Positions 21,601 through 32,108 of a stretch of 64,000 nt of DNA are shown here, piece after piece. This stretch comes from Globisporangium splendens (Eukaryota; Oomycota; Peronosporomycetes; Pythiales; Pythiaceae). A model generated the notes under the pieces. It was not told where the DNA came from and searched no databases. It was given only the letters and a program-made list of their open reading frames with translations. The translations under genes were made by a program, and so were the position numbers. How positions within the stretch are numbered: the stretch's first letter is position 1; each line of letters starts with the position of its first letter. The DNA is taken from contig VFIW01000002.1 of the NCBI GenBank assembly GCA_006386115.1, forward strand, positions 496,001 through 560,000. Direction: 5' to 3'.

Positions 21601-24018
21601 TTGCGCATCCTGCTGCCTGGAGTTCAACGCCGTGTATTTCGTCACTCTCTTCGATTTTCCGATAAAAAACCTCTAACGCCAAGATGGAGAGAAGAGGGGC
21701 CAGCGGACATCCTTGACGAATTCCGGATGTTACGTTGTACTTTCTCGACAGGAAACCGTTGACAATGAACTTGTAAGTGGTTTGAGAGTGTAACACCTTC
21801 ACTAAGTGTACGAACTTCAATGGGAATCCAAGATGCTGGAGCGCTTGTGCCAGAAAGCTGCGATCGAGTGAATCATAGGCTTTAGCAAATCAAGGAGCAA
21901 CGCGATCGCTCTGGACATGGCGGGGTCGCTTGTGGCCCGCTGTTGCGCAGCCAATAACACATCGATCGTAGTCGGGATTGCTCGCCCTGGAACGAAACCA
22001 GCTTGCATGTGATGGATAAGCCAAGGGAGCACCGTTCGTAATCTGGTTGCAAATATCCGTGTGAATATTTTGTAATCAGAGTTGAGGAGTGCGATTGGCC
22101 TGTAGTCCAGCGGCGATGCAGCAGAGACGGACTTTTTATGCAGTGAATATGGGCTTCACTGAACGAACTTGGTAGAACGCATTCGGGTATCCACAAGTTG
22201 AAAAGTCGCTCGAATAGACCGGTAATCTCGTCGCAGTGGTCTTTGTACCAGTCGTTGCCGAGTTCGTCAGGACCGTGAGCTTTGCTTCTCTTGCGTTTCT
22301 TCACAGCCTGTTTAATCTCACTCGAATTGATCGGTTTGAGCAGGAAGCCTAATCTGTCCGACGGAGGAATAGCTGTTCCTGGATCAAGGATTTGATCGAT
22401 GTCAGTTTGCAGAGTGGGCGCCTGTTGCATGATTGATTTCCATCCTTCTCCCATGTCGTCGGCAAGTTCTCGTGAACGCATGGGTCCGTAAGTCGCTGTG
22501 CCACCGAGTGTGAAGATAGTGTTGTCAAGGAACTTGGTCGAGATACGCTTGTAGAAGGATTTGCTCGTTTTTCGTTGATGATGCATGTGCTCTCGAAAAA
22601 TGCGGTCCCGTTTTGAAGCCTGCCACTTAGATTTGCATTCTGCAATGGCACGACGGATACTCGCGGCGGTGGTAAGAAACTCTTGCGACAACTCCACGTT
22701 TTGATCACCCACCGCTCCACCAGAGTGATCGAGCATCTGCACTTCTGATTCTGAGAGGCGTCGTTGCAACCTCTGGATTTTCTTCTTGTATCCTTGATTC
22801 AATCTGGCGAAATACGATTTTTTAGCTTCAAGGTACCTAATCCTGAGCGCGATCTTGGCTTCATCCCACCAATTTGCTGTGGCCAGAGCATAATCGCGAG
22901 GCGAAGAGGAACGTCCACGTAATTCATCAAGTTGATCATGAGCTTTTTCGAAGAAATCTTTTCCAATACTCGCCGCATGCGCCGCTGCATTTTTCGGAAG
23001 TGGATAGACAACTCGAGGTTTCTTGCTTTGGATCACCTTGTCAGGAGCAGCTACCCGGATCGTGACTCCATTGTGATCGGAGAACGGACCAGCTACGCTT
23101 TGGTAGACGCTGCGAACCCAGTCGAGATGGTCGTTGCTGCAATACCATCGGTCGAGCCTACTGCTGGCACTGCCGCCTGAAGGCAGTGTATAGTAGTAGG
23201 TGTGATGCTGTCGATGGAATGCTTTGACGTCTCGTGTGTCCGTGGCGCGAAGAGCATCATCCTCGAGGGTGTCAACAAGATCCAATTTCTGGAGCAGTTT
23301 CTTCAATTCCCTGGAATCGTGCACTTTGTTGTGGTTGTTGTGAGACCTGTCTGCCGTCTGGTTGAGAGTGCAATTAAAGTCTCCACCGCACAGAATGGGT
23401 CCATCATGTGACGAGAGGAGACCTGGTAGTGCTCTGTAGAAAGCTTCCCTTGCAAATACGGTAGAAGGAGCGTAGATGTTGAGAAGTAACACCGTTTCAC
23501 CACGCAACGTCACCGTAGCTGCCATCCAGTGCGCATTCCACTGATCCTGCTTATATGGAGCCAGAGTAGGTATGCACGAATAGGGATTCAACAAGATCGC
23601 CACTCCTCCTTTGCGCTCGGTGGAAGCTGACCAGAGAGAAAGTCTGGGATCCGACTCTTCTGATGGTTCCTGAAAAATCCAACTTCGACGAAATCTGGAT
23701 TGCATTGATGCCACTTCGGTCTCCAGGACGTGCGTTTCTTGGAGAAAGACAATGTCCAATGATCCCGAATCATCAGTCTGTCGAAAATGTGAAAACCACG
23801 CGTTCAGATTGGCGTCGGATTTGGAGAACCCCATCACATTCTGTGTGTGGAATCCAACAGTTAGCTCATGGCGAGCACTGACTGTCGCACTGCGCCTTCT
23901 GGGTCGGTGGTTGTCACGACGAGCTTGGGTTGTGGGCTGATATGGTCGCAACGGTAGTCCATCGCCGGAATACGTTGATGTGCCTTGTATTCCACGCTGT
24001 ACTTCCGCCGGAGAGACA
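18621..24018 (-). mobile_element. LINE-B: large LINE copy abutting inverted repeat IR1
   Basis: Minus-strand LINE of about 5.4 kb holding almost all of ORF2. From its 5' end: a short N-terminal part (SPAEVQRGIQG), an APE-type endonuclease (LLLNIYAPS, GGDFNCTLNQ, SDHNGVTIRV), then reverse transcriptase (FAKAYDSLDRS region, [23 protein letters not shown]), zinc-knuckle-like and RNase H domains. Single-base losses near 21890 (TTTT to TTT) and 22130 (A6 to A5) break the frame; 19064-21820 remains open for 918 residues. The 3' end carries a TTTTA-type tail (18621-18640, + strand reading). No target duplication can be identified because the 5' end stops exactly where the IR1 arm begins. Confidence 0.92.
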
Positions 24019-24367
24019 GTGTGATGCTGTCGATGGAATGCTTTGACGTCTCGTGTGTCCGTGGTGCGAAGAGCATCATCCTCGAGGGTACCAACAAGAT
24101 TCAATTTCTGGAGCAGTTTCTTCAATTCCCTGGAATCGTGCACTTTGTTGTGGTTGTTGTGAGACCTGTCTGCCATCTGGTTGAGAGTGCAATTAAAGTC
24201 TCCACAGCACAGAATGGGTCCATCATGTGACGAGAGGAGACCTGATAGTGCTCTGTAGAAAGCTTCCCTTGCAAATACAGTAGAAGGAGCGTATATGTTG
24301 AGAAGTAACACCGTTTCACCACGCAACGTCACCGTAGCTGCCATCCAGTGCGCATTCCACTGATCCT
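24019..24367 (-). mobile_element. LINE fragment inside IR1 left arm
   Basis: 349 bp of LINE ORF2 endonuclease region, the mirror image of the start of LINE-C at 32390-32738. It is joined to the subtilisin fragment by the same junction (gagctgaacaacct then aggatcag), and at 24019 switches abruptly to LINE-B, so that a partial endonuclease is fused in frame to a second one. Confidence 0.9.
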
Positions 24368-24648
24368 AGGTTGTTCAGCTCGGTCTGCGAGGTTTGCGCA
24401 TGCTGCTCGAGGCGGTCGACAAGGCTCGTGATTCGGTCACCACGCGTTGCAAACTCGACTTCCTGGACATTCGCGAGCACCGCTTTCGTCGAGCCTCGCA
24501 GCGTCACGGTGAGGTTTACAGTCCCTTGCTGCCGTAGCGTGCGATGGACGGCCGCGTCGACTTGAGGCGACAGAGCGACTGCAGTCGACCATTCGGTGGC
24601 AATGCAGGCAGACAATAGGAGGAGCGATGCCGTCTTGATAGACACCAT
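24368..24648 (-). pseudogene. Subtilisin-like protease, 5' fragment only (IR1 left arm)
   Basis: 93 codons of a secreted serine protease: signal peptide (ASLLLLSACIATEWSTAVA) and the beginning of the inhibitory prodomain, then cut at the LINE junction. It is the mirror copy of 32109-32389. The protease domain is absent from this side, because the duplicated arm ends inside the LINE. Probably still has the promoter motif at 24699-24716. Confidence 0.9.
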
Positions 24649-25660
24649 CGCTGCAGGTCCAGGAAAGGCTTGGGTTGTACTCGGCTGTTGGGGGCAGTGG
24701 CGAAATGGAGACTGAGAGCGTCAATGGCGTAGGCGCTGCTGGTGGAGGGCTTTCGAAACTTGACAAAAGTTGTACTCTCTGATACCTTCTCCTTCTCCCG
24801 CCATGTTGAACACCATCATGAGGGAACCAGCGTGTCGTCGCATATTGTCGTTGATGTTTCCATGGTTAGTGGAATTCATAGGCAGGGATAGGAGCAAGTC
24901 ATGCTGAGGTTTGTGTGTGCGAATACTTTTTTTTATACAGCTATGCGGCCAAAGTGCAAGAAGGTACCGGCGCTCGTCTACAGAACACAACGGAATGAAC
25001 ACTGTCAATAGAGAGACACACTGACATTGTGCTTCCGACACTGCCAATAGCTCACCACTGACCGAGGCAGAAAGTTCACAGAATAACAGCTTCTTCATCG
25101 CATGTTTACGAAATTACTACACTCTATTTGAAGTTGAAAAGTCTGTTATGTTCACAAAGAGAATGCACCTTTTCTGGCGTCGCTGGCGATGCGGCTCCAC
25201 CAATTCTCTTGTAGTTGGACTGTTGCATTTGGCTTCGCTGTGAGACCTCAAGCTGCCTGTAAGTTTGCAAGCCTTACCTGGACATGGCAGGTGCTCCCTC
25301 GTGGCAGTCACGCGGGCTCTCTCTACTTATCCTGAAGCGCGCCGACCAACCTGATGCCAGTCTTGAGACCTTGGTGAAGTCGTGATGAGAAACTAAAGCC
25401 AAAGCACAGGCTGATCTACGAACGGTTTCAAGTTGTGCCAAGCGTCTGCCCCTGGGTATAATTCTGTCTCACTAGACGCCTGATTATCACGCGTTCTACT
25501 GTAGTGAAAAGAGAAACACACAAAAACGAACAAGGCATGGCAAGATACAGGTGTGATATTGACAAGTTCTCAAAAGAACAAAACACAAAAAACAAACAAA
25601 ATGCTACTGATATGCAGATAGTTTAGCATTCAAGTGGGATGAAGTGTCAACTGGGATGAT
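24649..25660. other. Intergenic, IR1 left arm
   Basis: 1.0 kb between the GH7 3' end and the subtilisin 5' fragment, mirror of 31097-32108. No supported gene. It holds the subtilisin core promoter (24699-24716) and GH7 3' sequences. Confidence 0.5.
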
Positions 25661-27320
25661 CTATGCGCCGCGTCTGGTGCATTTCTTGGACGTGTTCTTG
25701 GGGGTCGTAGTCGTTGGGGCCGTAGTCACTGGGGCTGGGGTCGATTCGGCTTCAGAGCTGGCGTCGGAGCCGCTCACACTAGGAGTCGTAGAGCTGGAGT
25801 CTGCGTCAGCGTCGGCCGATCCAGTCACAGAGCCGGTGTCCGAGTCGGATTCGCTCGAACCGGAGGCCGTCGCATCGGAGCTGGATTCGGTCGAATCGGA
25901 GACCTCCGTCGAGGCGGATCCAGACTGGGGCAAACCGGGGACCGTCGAGCCGATGTCTCCGACACGCACGTTCGAGAACTTGACAGTGGCATCCGCGGAC
26001 TGCGCCTCCACTGTCGCTGGCACACCGGTGGTCGTAGCACACGTGCCACGCGCCACACCAGGCTCTTTTGGACTGCGGTCGAGCGGGTAGGTGCTGTCTA
26101 ACCACAAACATTGCGCTGCGTGGTCCGTCCAGAGACTCATGGTCAAGACGACTCCCTTCTTGAGCGCCTTGGTCATTTGCGCGAGTCCGCCCTTGGTCTT
26201 GTGGTCATCCGGGTCCTTGAATGCGGTCTTGGACTGTGAACAGACCTTGTCGGTGATCGAGCTGATAGGGTCGATGCCAGCAATCTTGATCTTCGGGTTC
26301 TCGATGACCTTGCCATTCTGCTTGAAGAAGCGCTTGATCTCGGCGAGGTTGCCGTTGGCGGTCTTGTCGCTCGTGATGAATTGCGTGGTGACGGTGAATG
26401 GTTTGGTGGTGTCGATCTGGAACGACGCTCCCGGGCCGAAGAAAGTTGTGTTGCCCATGCGGTACGGGTTGTTATCGCAGCCATCTTCATCGCAGACACC
26501 CTTGTATCGGTTGGCGGATCCGAAGCCACACTGGGCATCCGTGGTGCATCGCGTCTGAGACTCGACGGTGCAAGGGTGCGACGTGTAGGCGCTACTGATG
26601 CTGTTGGCCTCCCAGATGTCCATCTCCATGCAGCACGAGCCGTACTTGCCGGTGCCGCCGTTCGGGTCGGTGGCGCTCGGCTTCCAGTTGGCAACGTTGG
26701 CTTCACCGTTGATGAACTTGACATCGTGTGGGCACTGCGCGTCACAGTATCCCGTGCCGTACGCGGCTCCAGCCTTGTTGCCTGGGTACTTGGACTTGCC
26801 ACCGTCGGCGTCCATTTGCACGAAGTAGAGCGCGCCGTTCAAGCCACACGGGAGCTTGGACACGTCGACGTCGAAGGAGAACTCTTGGTTGAGGAGCTTG
26901 TAGAGCTTGTACTTGGTGTCGTCCTGCATGACGTAGAGACGCGATCCGACGTTGGTGCTGTACTGTCCCTTGGTGACGAGCTTGAGCGAGAGGTCCGATC
27001 CGGAGGCGGAGATACCGTAGGTTCCTTCATAATTGGCACCTTCGAGAGCACAGTTGGGCACAGGTGGCTCCATCCGGGCAAATGGAGGTGTCCCACTTGT
27101 TGCCGGTGTAGCAGTTGGTGGAGGTTCCGACCTTGTGTGTCCAGCGCCAGTTGGCGTCCAGCACGATCTTGGTGGCTTCGGAGACGCAGCCTCCCTTAGT
27201 GGTGCACGTCTCGGTCGGGTACGATGGGTGCACTTCCGCGTCGCTGGTTCCGACTTGTTGTGCGAGAGCTGGGACGGCGGTGAGCACCGCGAGGAAGGCG
27301 ACAATGGCTGCGATCTTCAT
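25661..27320 (-). pseudogene. GH7 cellobiohydrolase, frameshifted copy (IR1 left arm)
   Basis: Mirror copy of the gene at 29435-31096. It differs by loss of two bases near 27058 (tgcctccaac on the right, tgcccaac here), which shifts the frame around residue 88, before the catalytic region. The rest of the GH7 domain and the Ser/Thr-rich tail remain open in the shifted frame down to 25661. Start codon at 27320 and signal peptide are intact, so only a short secreted fragment would be made. A base-calling or assembly error in a near-identical repeat is an alternative. Confidence 0.9.
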
Positions 27321-27883
27321 GACTGGCTGACTTCGCTAGATTGTCGATGCTTGAGCTGCTGGTGAGTTTTTGGAGTAGCTGGCAAAACGGAGAATGGACA
27401 GCAGGCTGGCGGAGACACAAGAGGTGGTTGAGCCGTGCGCAGGAATATCATCAACGGAGTGCACTGATATGGCCACTCGCTCTTGGTAGGGAAGTAGGAG
27501 ACGGTGATGGTGGCGCGCGTGTCTGTTGAATTGGCGTGCGTGCATCAAGGAAGCGCAGAGCAAGTGAGCCAGTGCATGTGTGTCCTTGACAACAGGGTGT
27601 CTGACAGGGATCATGCTGCTGACGGATAAAAATCTCGTAGACCGGCTGGTGAGCAGGACCGTTTGAACGCGCGCGCAGTCTCCATACTGCGAAGCGTCAG
27701 AGCACGCGACGACTTTGCTGGTTGCTAGGTCACATGGACATGCCCATGTGATCTCTTTTGTATCATTTTGTGCGTCGGAGGAAACACACGATTCGACAAC
27801 CAAAGCGCTCAAAGGGCTGCATATCTTTGGATCATTTTTGTGCGTCAAAAGGTTTTTTCGGCACACGACTTGACACTCGAATG
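27321..27883. other. GH7 upstream region, IR1 left arm
   Basis: 563 bp of 5' flank shared by both GH7 copies, so the two genes are head-to-head with the same proximal promoter. Open frames here are probably chance; see rejected items. Confidence 0.55.
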
Positions 27884-28871
27884 CCTCGTATTACTACCGC
27901 TGTTGCCATGATGTCACTAACCACTGATGACTGATCACCACTGTATGGTGCAGTTCACAACACTTTCATGTCCGTACAGGCATGCTATCGACGCTATCTA
28001 GGTCAGTGCAGGGTTGTTCGTTGCCGATGATCACAACCATTTCATTGGCAGGCATTTGGTTGCACCAACACTTTGCGATCCACATTCGACGTGTCAGTTG
28101 TGTATCACTGGTTCGAGTCTTCCAGGTCACTTTTTTTAGTTGTTTGGGTTTCTAAAACCCAAATCTCTCACAAGCGGTTAAAAACCTCTTGTCAGTGAGA
28201 TAACCAATTATTGGTTTTTAGAGTCAATATAACAGCGCGATTGTGCCATGTGTTGGTCTTGTTGAATCTGATGCATTCTGGAAGCGCTCGATCTGCTTCC
28301 GTAAACACAGTTGTTCAACAACTGGCTCTCAGTCACTCATGGACGATGTTGAAGTTCCTCTATGAGGTGCTGCCATGATGGAACAGTAGGAAGTCAGCTC
28401 AGACAAAGAGATTATTCTGTCACTAGAATAATCTTTTTGACGGTAGGTGTTTCATATGATCCAGGACCGGTACACGCTCAGGCGTAACCCTTCGCAGACA
28501 GCATAAAGTAGAATCGCACGTGCTCGAGAGAATTACTTTTTGGAAGGTTTAAGACGTTTTGTAGAAAAAGAAAACCTCGACGGTTTTAATTAGCCAAAAT
28601 TGCTAGGGGGTTCTTTTCAATGCCCGAGTCACCCACGTATCTCCACGCTTCACAAGACACGAAAGACGCTGAGCCGGTGGGTGGATGGAAGAAGGGCACG
28701 ACTACGGCGATAGAGTCGTGACGTGGTTTACACACAGCATGTCTGTCAACAATACTTCGACCACAACTCTTTCGGTAATAGTAAAAACACGCCTTGGTGC
28801 GTATAACCATATGGTTTTTGATGCGGTTCCGCTGCATAAACAAAGTATTGGTATTTTCAATACCGAACGGA
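27884..28871. other. IR1 spacer rich in short hairpins
   Basis: 988 bp of unique sequence between the IR1 arms with no supported gene. It holds perfect hairpins at 28143-28163 (9-bp stem), 28202-28216 (7-bp stem), 28308-28324 (8-bp stem, 1-nt loop) and 28409-28434 (10-bp stem, 6-nt loop, followed by a T-run), plus an imperfect one at about 28165-28199. Confidence 0.8.
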
Positions 28872-29434
28872 CATTCGAGTGTCAAGTCGTGTGCCGAAAA
28901 AACCTTTTGACGCACAAAAATGATCCAAAGATATGCAGCCCTTTAAGCGCTTTGGTTGTCGAATCGTGTGTTTCCTCCGACGCACAAAATGATACAAAAG
29001 AGATTACATGGGCATGTCCATGTGACCTAGCAACCAGCAAAGTCATCGCGTGCTCTGACGCTTCGCAGTATGGAGACTGCGCGCGCGTTCAAACGGTCCT
29101 GCTCACCAGCCGGTCTACGAGATTTTTATCCGTCAGCAGCATGATCCCTGTCAGACACCCTGTTGTCAAGGACACACATGCACTGGCTCACTTGCTCTGC
29201 GCTTCCTTGATGCACGCACGCCAATTCAACAGACACGCGCGCCACCATCACCGTCTCCTACTTCCCTACCAAGAGCGAGTGGCCATATCAGTGCACTCCG
29301 TTGATGATATTCCTGCGCACGGCTCAACCACCTCTTGTGTCTCCGCCAGCCTGCTGTCCATTCTCCGTTTTGCCAGCTACTCCAAAAACTCACCAGCAGC
29401 TCAAGCATCGACAATCTAGCGAAGTCAGCCAGTC

Positions 29435-31096
29435 ATGAAGATCGCAGCCATTGTCGCCTTCCTCGCGGTGCTCACCGCCGTCCCAGCTCTCGCACAACAA
29501 GTCGGAACCAGCGACGCGGAAGTGCACCCATCGTACCCGACCGAGACGTGCACCACTAAGGGAGGCTGCGTCTCCGAAGCCACCAAGATCGTGCTGGACG
29601 CCAACTGGCGCTGGACACACAAGGTCGGAACCTCCACCAACTGCTACACCGGCAACAAGTGGGACACCTCCATTTGCCCGGATGGAGCCACCTGTGCCTC
29701 CAACTGTGCTCTCGAAGGTGCCAATTATGAAGGAACCTACGGTATCTCCGCCTCCGGATCGGACCTCTCGCTCAAGCTCGTCACCAAGGGACAGTACAGC
29801 ACCAACGTCGGATCGCGTCTCTACGTCATGCAGGACGACACCAAGTACAAGCTCTACAAGCTCCTCAACCAAGAGTTCTCCTTCGACGTCGACGTGTCCA
29901 AGCTCCCGTGTGGCTTGAACGGCGCGCTCTACTTCGTGCAAATGGACGCCGACGGTGGCAAGTCCAAGTACCCAGGCAACAAGGCTGGAGCCGCGTACGG
30001 CACGGGATACTGTGACGCGCAGTGCCCACACGATGTCAAGTTCATCAACGGTGAAGCCAACGTTGCCAACTGGAAGCCGAGCGCCACCGACCCGAACGGC
30101 GGCACCGGCAAGTACGGCTCGTGCTGCATGGAGATGGACATCTGGGAGGCCAACAGCATCAGTAGCGCCTACACGTCGCACCCTTGCACCGTCGAGTCTC
30201 AGACGCGATGCACCACGGATGCCCAGTGTGGCTTCGGATCCGCCAACCGATACAAGGGTGTCTGCGATGAAGATGGCTGCGATAACAACCCGTACCGCAT
30301 GGGCAACACAACTTTCTTCGGCCCGGGAGCGTCGTTCCAGATCGACACCACCAAACCATTCACCGTCACCACGCAATTCATCACGAGCGACAAGACCGCC
30401 AACGGCAACCTCGCCGAGATCAAGCGCTTCTTCAAGCAGAATGGCAAGGTCATCGAGAACCCGAAGATCAAGATTGCTGGCATCGACCCTATCAGCTCGA
30501 TCACCGACAAGGTCTGTTCACAGTCCAAGACCGCATTCAAGGACCCGGATGACCACAAGACCAAGGGCGGACTCGCGCAAATGACCAAGGCGCTCAAGAA
30601 GGGAGTCGTCTTGACCATGAGTCTCTGGACGGACCACGCAGCGCAATGTTTGTGGTTAGACAGCACCTACCCGCTCGACCGCAGTCCAAAAGAGCCTGGT
30701 GTGGCGCGTGGCACGTGTGCTACGACCACCGGTGTGCCAGCGACAGTGGAGGCGCAGTCCGCGGATGCCACTGTCAAGTTCTCGAACGTGCGTGTCGGAG
30801 ACATCGGCTCGACGGTCCCCGGTTTGCCCCAGTCTGGATCCGCCTCGACGGAGGTCTCCGATTCGACCGAATCCAGCTCCGATGCGACGGCCTCCGGTTC
30901 GAGCGAATCCGACTCGGACACCGGCTCTGTGACTGGATCGGCCGACGCTGACGCAGACTCCAGCTCTACGACTCCTAGTGTGAGCGGCTCCGACGCCAGC
31001 TCTGAAGCCGAATCGACCCCAGCCCCAGTGACTACGGCCCCAACGACTACGACCCCCAAGAACACGTCCAAGAAATGCACCAGACGCGGCGCATAG
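29435..31096 (+). CDS. Secreted GH7 cellobiohydrolase-like cellulase
   Basis: 553-residue glycoside hydrolase family 7 enzyme, expected to cleave crystalline cellulose from reducing chain ends outside the cell. Residues 1-20 are a signal peptide ([20 protein letters not shown]). The catalytic motif EMDIWEAN at about residue 231 supplies the nucleophile and acid/base glutamates plus the helper aspartate (E-x-D-x-x-E). Other family hallmarks are [24 protein letters not shown], many paired cysteines, and [10 protein letters not shown]. From about residue 455 a Ser/Thr/Asp/Pro-rich tail of about 95 residues replaces the CBM1 found in many fungal enzymes; it ends KKCTRRGA with no binding module visible. 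No introns. It is the intact copy of a head-to-head pair in IR1, followed by a subtilisin gene, so two secreted hydrolases lie side by side. Confidence 0.95.
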   Translation: MKIAAIVAFLAVLTAVPALAQQVGTSDAEVHPSYPTETCTTKGGCVSEATKIVLDANWRWTHKVGTSTNCYTGNKWDTSICPDGATCASNCALEGANYEGTYGISASGSDLSLKLVTKGQYSTNVGSRLYVMQDDTKYKLYKLLNQEFSFDVDVSKLPCGLNGALYFVQMDADGGKSKYPGNKAGAAYGTGYCDAQCPHDVKFINGEANVANWKPSATDPNGGTGKYGSCCMEMDIWEANSISSAYTSHPCTVESQTRCTTDAQCGFGSANRYKGVCDEDGCDNNPYRMGNTTFFGPGASFQIDTTKPFTVTTQFITSDKTANGNLAEIKRFFKQNGKVIENPKIKIAGIDPISSITDKVCSQSKTAFKDPDDHKTKGGLAQMTKALKKGVVLTMSLWTDHAAQCLWLDSTYPLDRSPKEPGVARGTCATTTGVPATVEAQSADATVKFSNVRVGDIGSTVPGLPQSGSASTEVSDSTESSSDATASGSSESDSDTGSVTGSADADADSSSTTPSVSGSDASSEAESTPAPVTTAPTTTTPKNTSKKCTRRGA

Positions 31097-32108
31097 ATCA
31101 TCCCAGTTGACACTTCATCCCACTTGAATGCTAAACTATCTGCATATCAGTAGCATTTTGTTTGTTTTTTGTGTTTTGTTCTTTTGAGAACTTGTCAATA
31201 TCACACCTGTATCTTGCCATGCCTTGTTCGTTTTTGTGTGTTTCTCTTTTCACTACAGTAGAACGCGTGATAATCAGGCGTCTAGTGAGACAGAATTATA
31301 CCCAGGGGCAGACGCTTGGCACAACTTGAAACCGTTCGTAGATCAGCCTGTGCTTTGGCTTTAGTTTCTCATCACGACTTCACCAAGGTCTCAAGACTGG
31401 CATCAGGTTGGTCGGCGCGCTTCAGGATAAGTAGAGAGAGCCCGCGTGACTGCCACGAGGGAGCACCTGCCATGTCCAGGTAAGGCTTGCAAACTTACAG
31501 GCAGCTTGAGGTCTCACAGCGAAGCCAAATGCAACAGTCCAACTACAAGAGAATTGGTGGAGCCGCATCGCCAGCGACGCCAGAAAAGGTGCATTCTCTT
31601 TGTGAACATAACAGACTTTTCAACTTCAAATAGAGTGTAGTAATTTCGTAAACATGCGATGAAGAAGCTGTTATTCTGTGAACTTTCTGCCTCGGTCAGT
31701 GGTGAGCTATTGGCAGTGTCGGAAGCACAATGTCAGTGTGTCTCTCTATTGACAGTGTTCATTCCGTTGTGTTCTGTAGACGAGCGCCGGTACCTTCTTG
31801 CACTTTGGCCGCATAGCTGTATAAAAAAAAGTATTCGCACACACAAACCTCAGCATGACTTGCTCCTATCCCTGCCTATGAATTCCACTAACCATGGAAA
31901 CATCAACGACAATATGCGACGACACGCTGGTTCCCTCATGATGGTGTTCAACATGGCGGGAGAAGGAGAAGGTATCAGAGAGTACAACTTTTGTCAAGTT
32001 TCGAAAGCCCTCCACCAGCAGCGCCTACGCCATTGACGCTCTCAGTCTCCATTTCGCCACTGCCCCCAACAGCCGAGTACAACCCAAGCCTTTCCTGGAC
32101 CTGCAGCG
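31097..32108. other. Intergenic, GH7 to subtilisin (IR1 right arm)
   Basis: 1.0 kb with no supported gene; contains GH7 3' sequences and the subtilisin core promoter at 32041-32058. Confidence 0.5.
32041..32058 (+). promoter_or_regulatory. Oomycete Inr/FPR core promoter of subtilisin 1
   Basis: ctcagtct fits the oomycete initiator YTCANTYY exactly and is followed by catttcgcc, one mismatch from the flanking promoter element CAWTTTNYY. It lies 68 bp before the start codon. Mirror copy at 24699-24716. Confidence 0.6.

Larger units (their letters stand above)
24019..27883 (-). repeat. IR1, left arm of a 3.87-kb inverted repeat
   Basis: Reverse complement of 28872-32738, apart from a 2-bp gap near 27058 and about five substitutions I could see by eye. 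It contains, from the inside out, the GH7 upstream region, the frameshifted GH7 gene, the subtilisin 5' fragment and 349 bp of LINE. Confidence 0.96.

Noticed and set aside
28105..28140. B-box-like ggttcgagtct followed by a T-run in the IR1 spacer, resembling a tRNA 3' half
   Set aside because: The T-stem does not pair, no A box or acceptor stem fits upstream, and no LINE-like tail follows; not called as tRNA or SINE.
28685..29419. 244-codon frame upstream of the intact GH7 gene (mirrored in part at 27336-27866)
   Set aside because: It overlaps the GH7 promoter region, ends just before the GH7 start, and only its second half is in the duplicated arm. No family, signal peptide or domain recognised; likely chance.
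29390..30376. Long minus-strand frame opposite GH7 (328 codons; mirror at 26381-27199)
   Set aside because: Antisense shadow of a codon-biased, GC-rich gene; composition is Val/Gly/Arg-rich with no domain.
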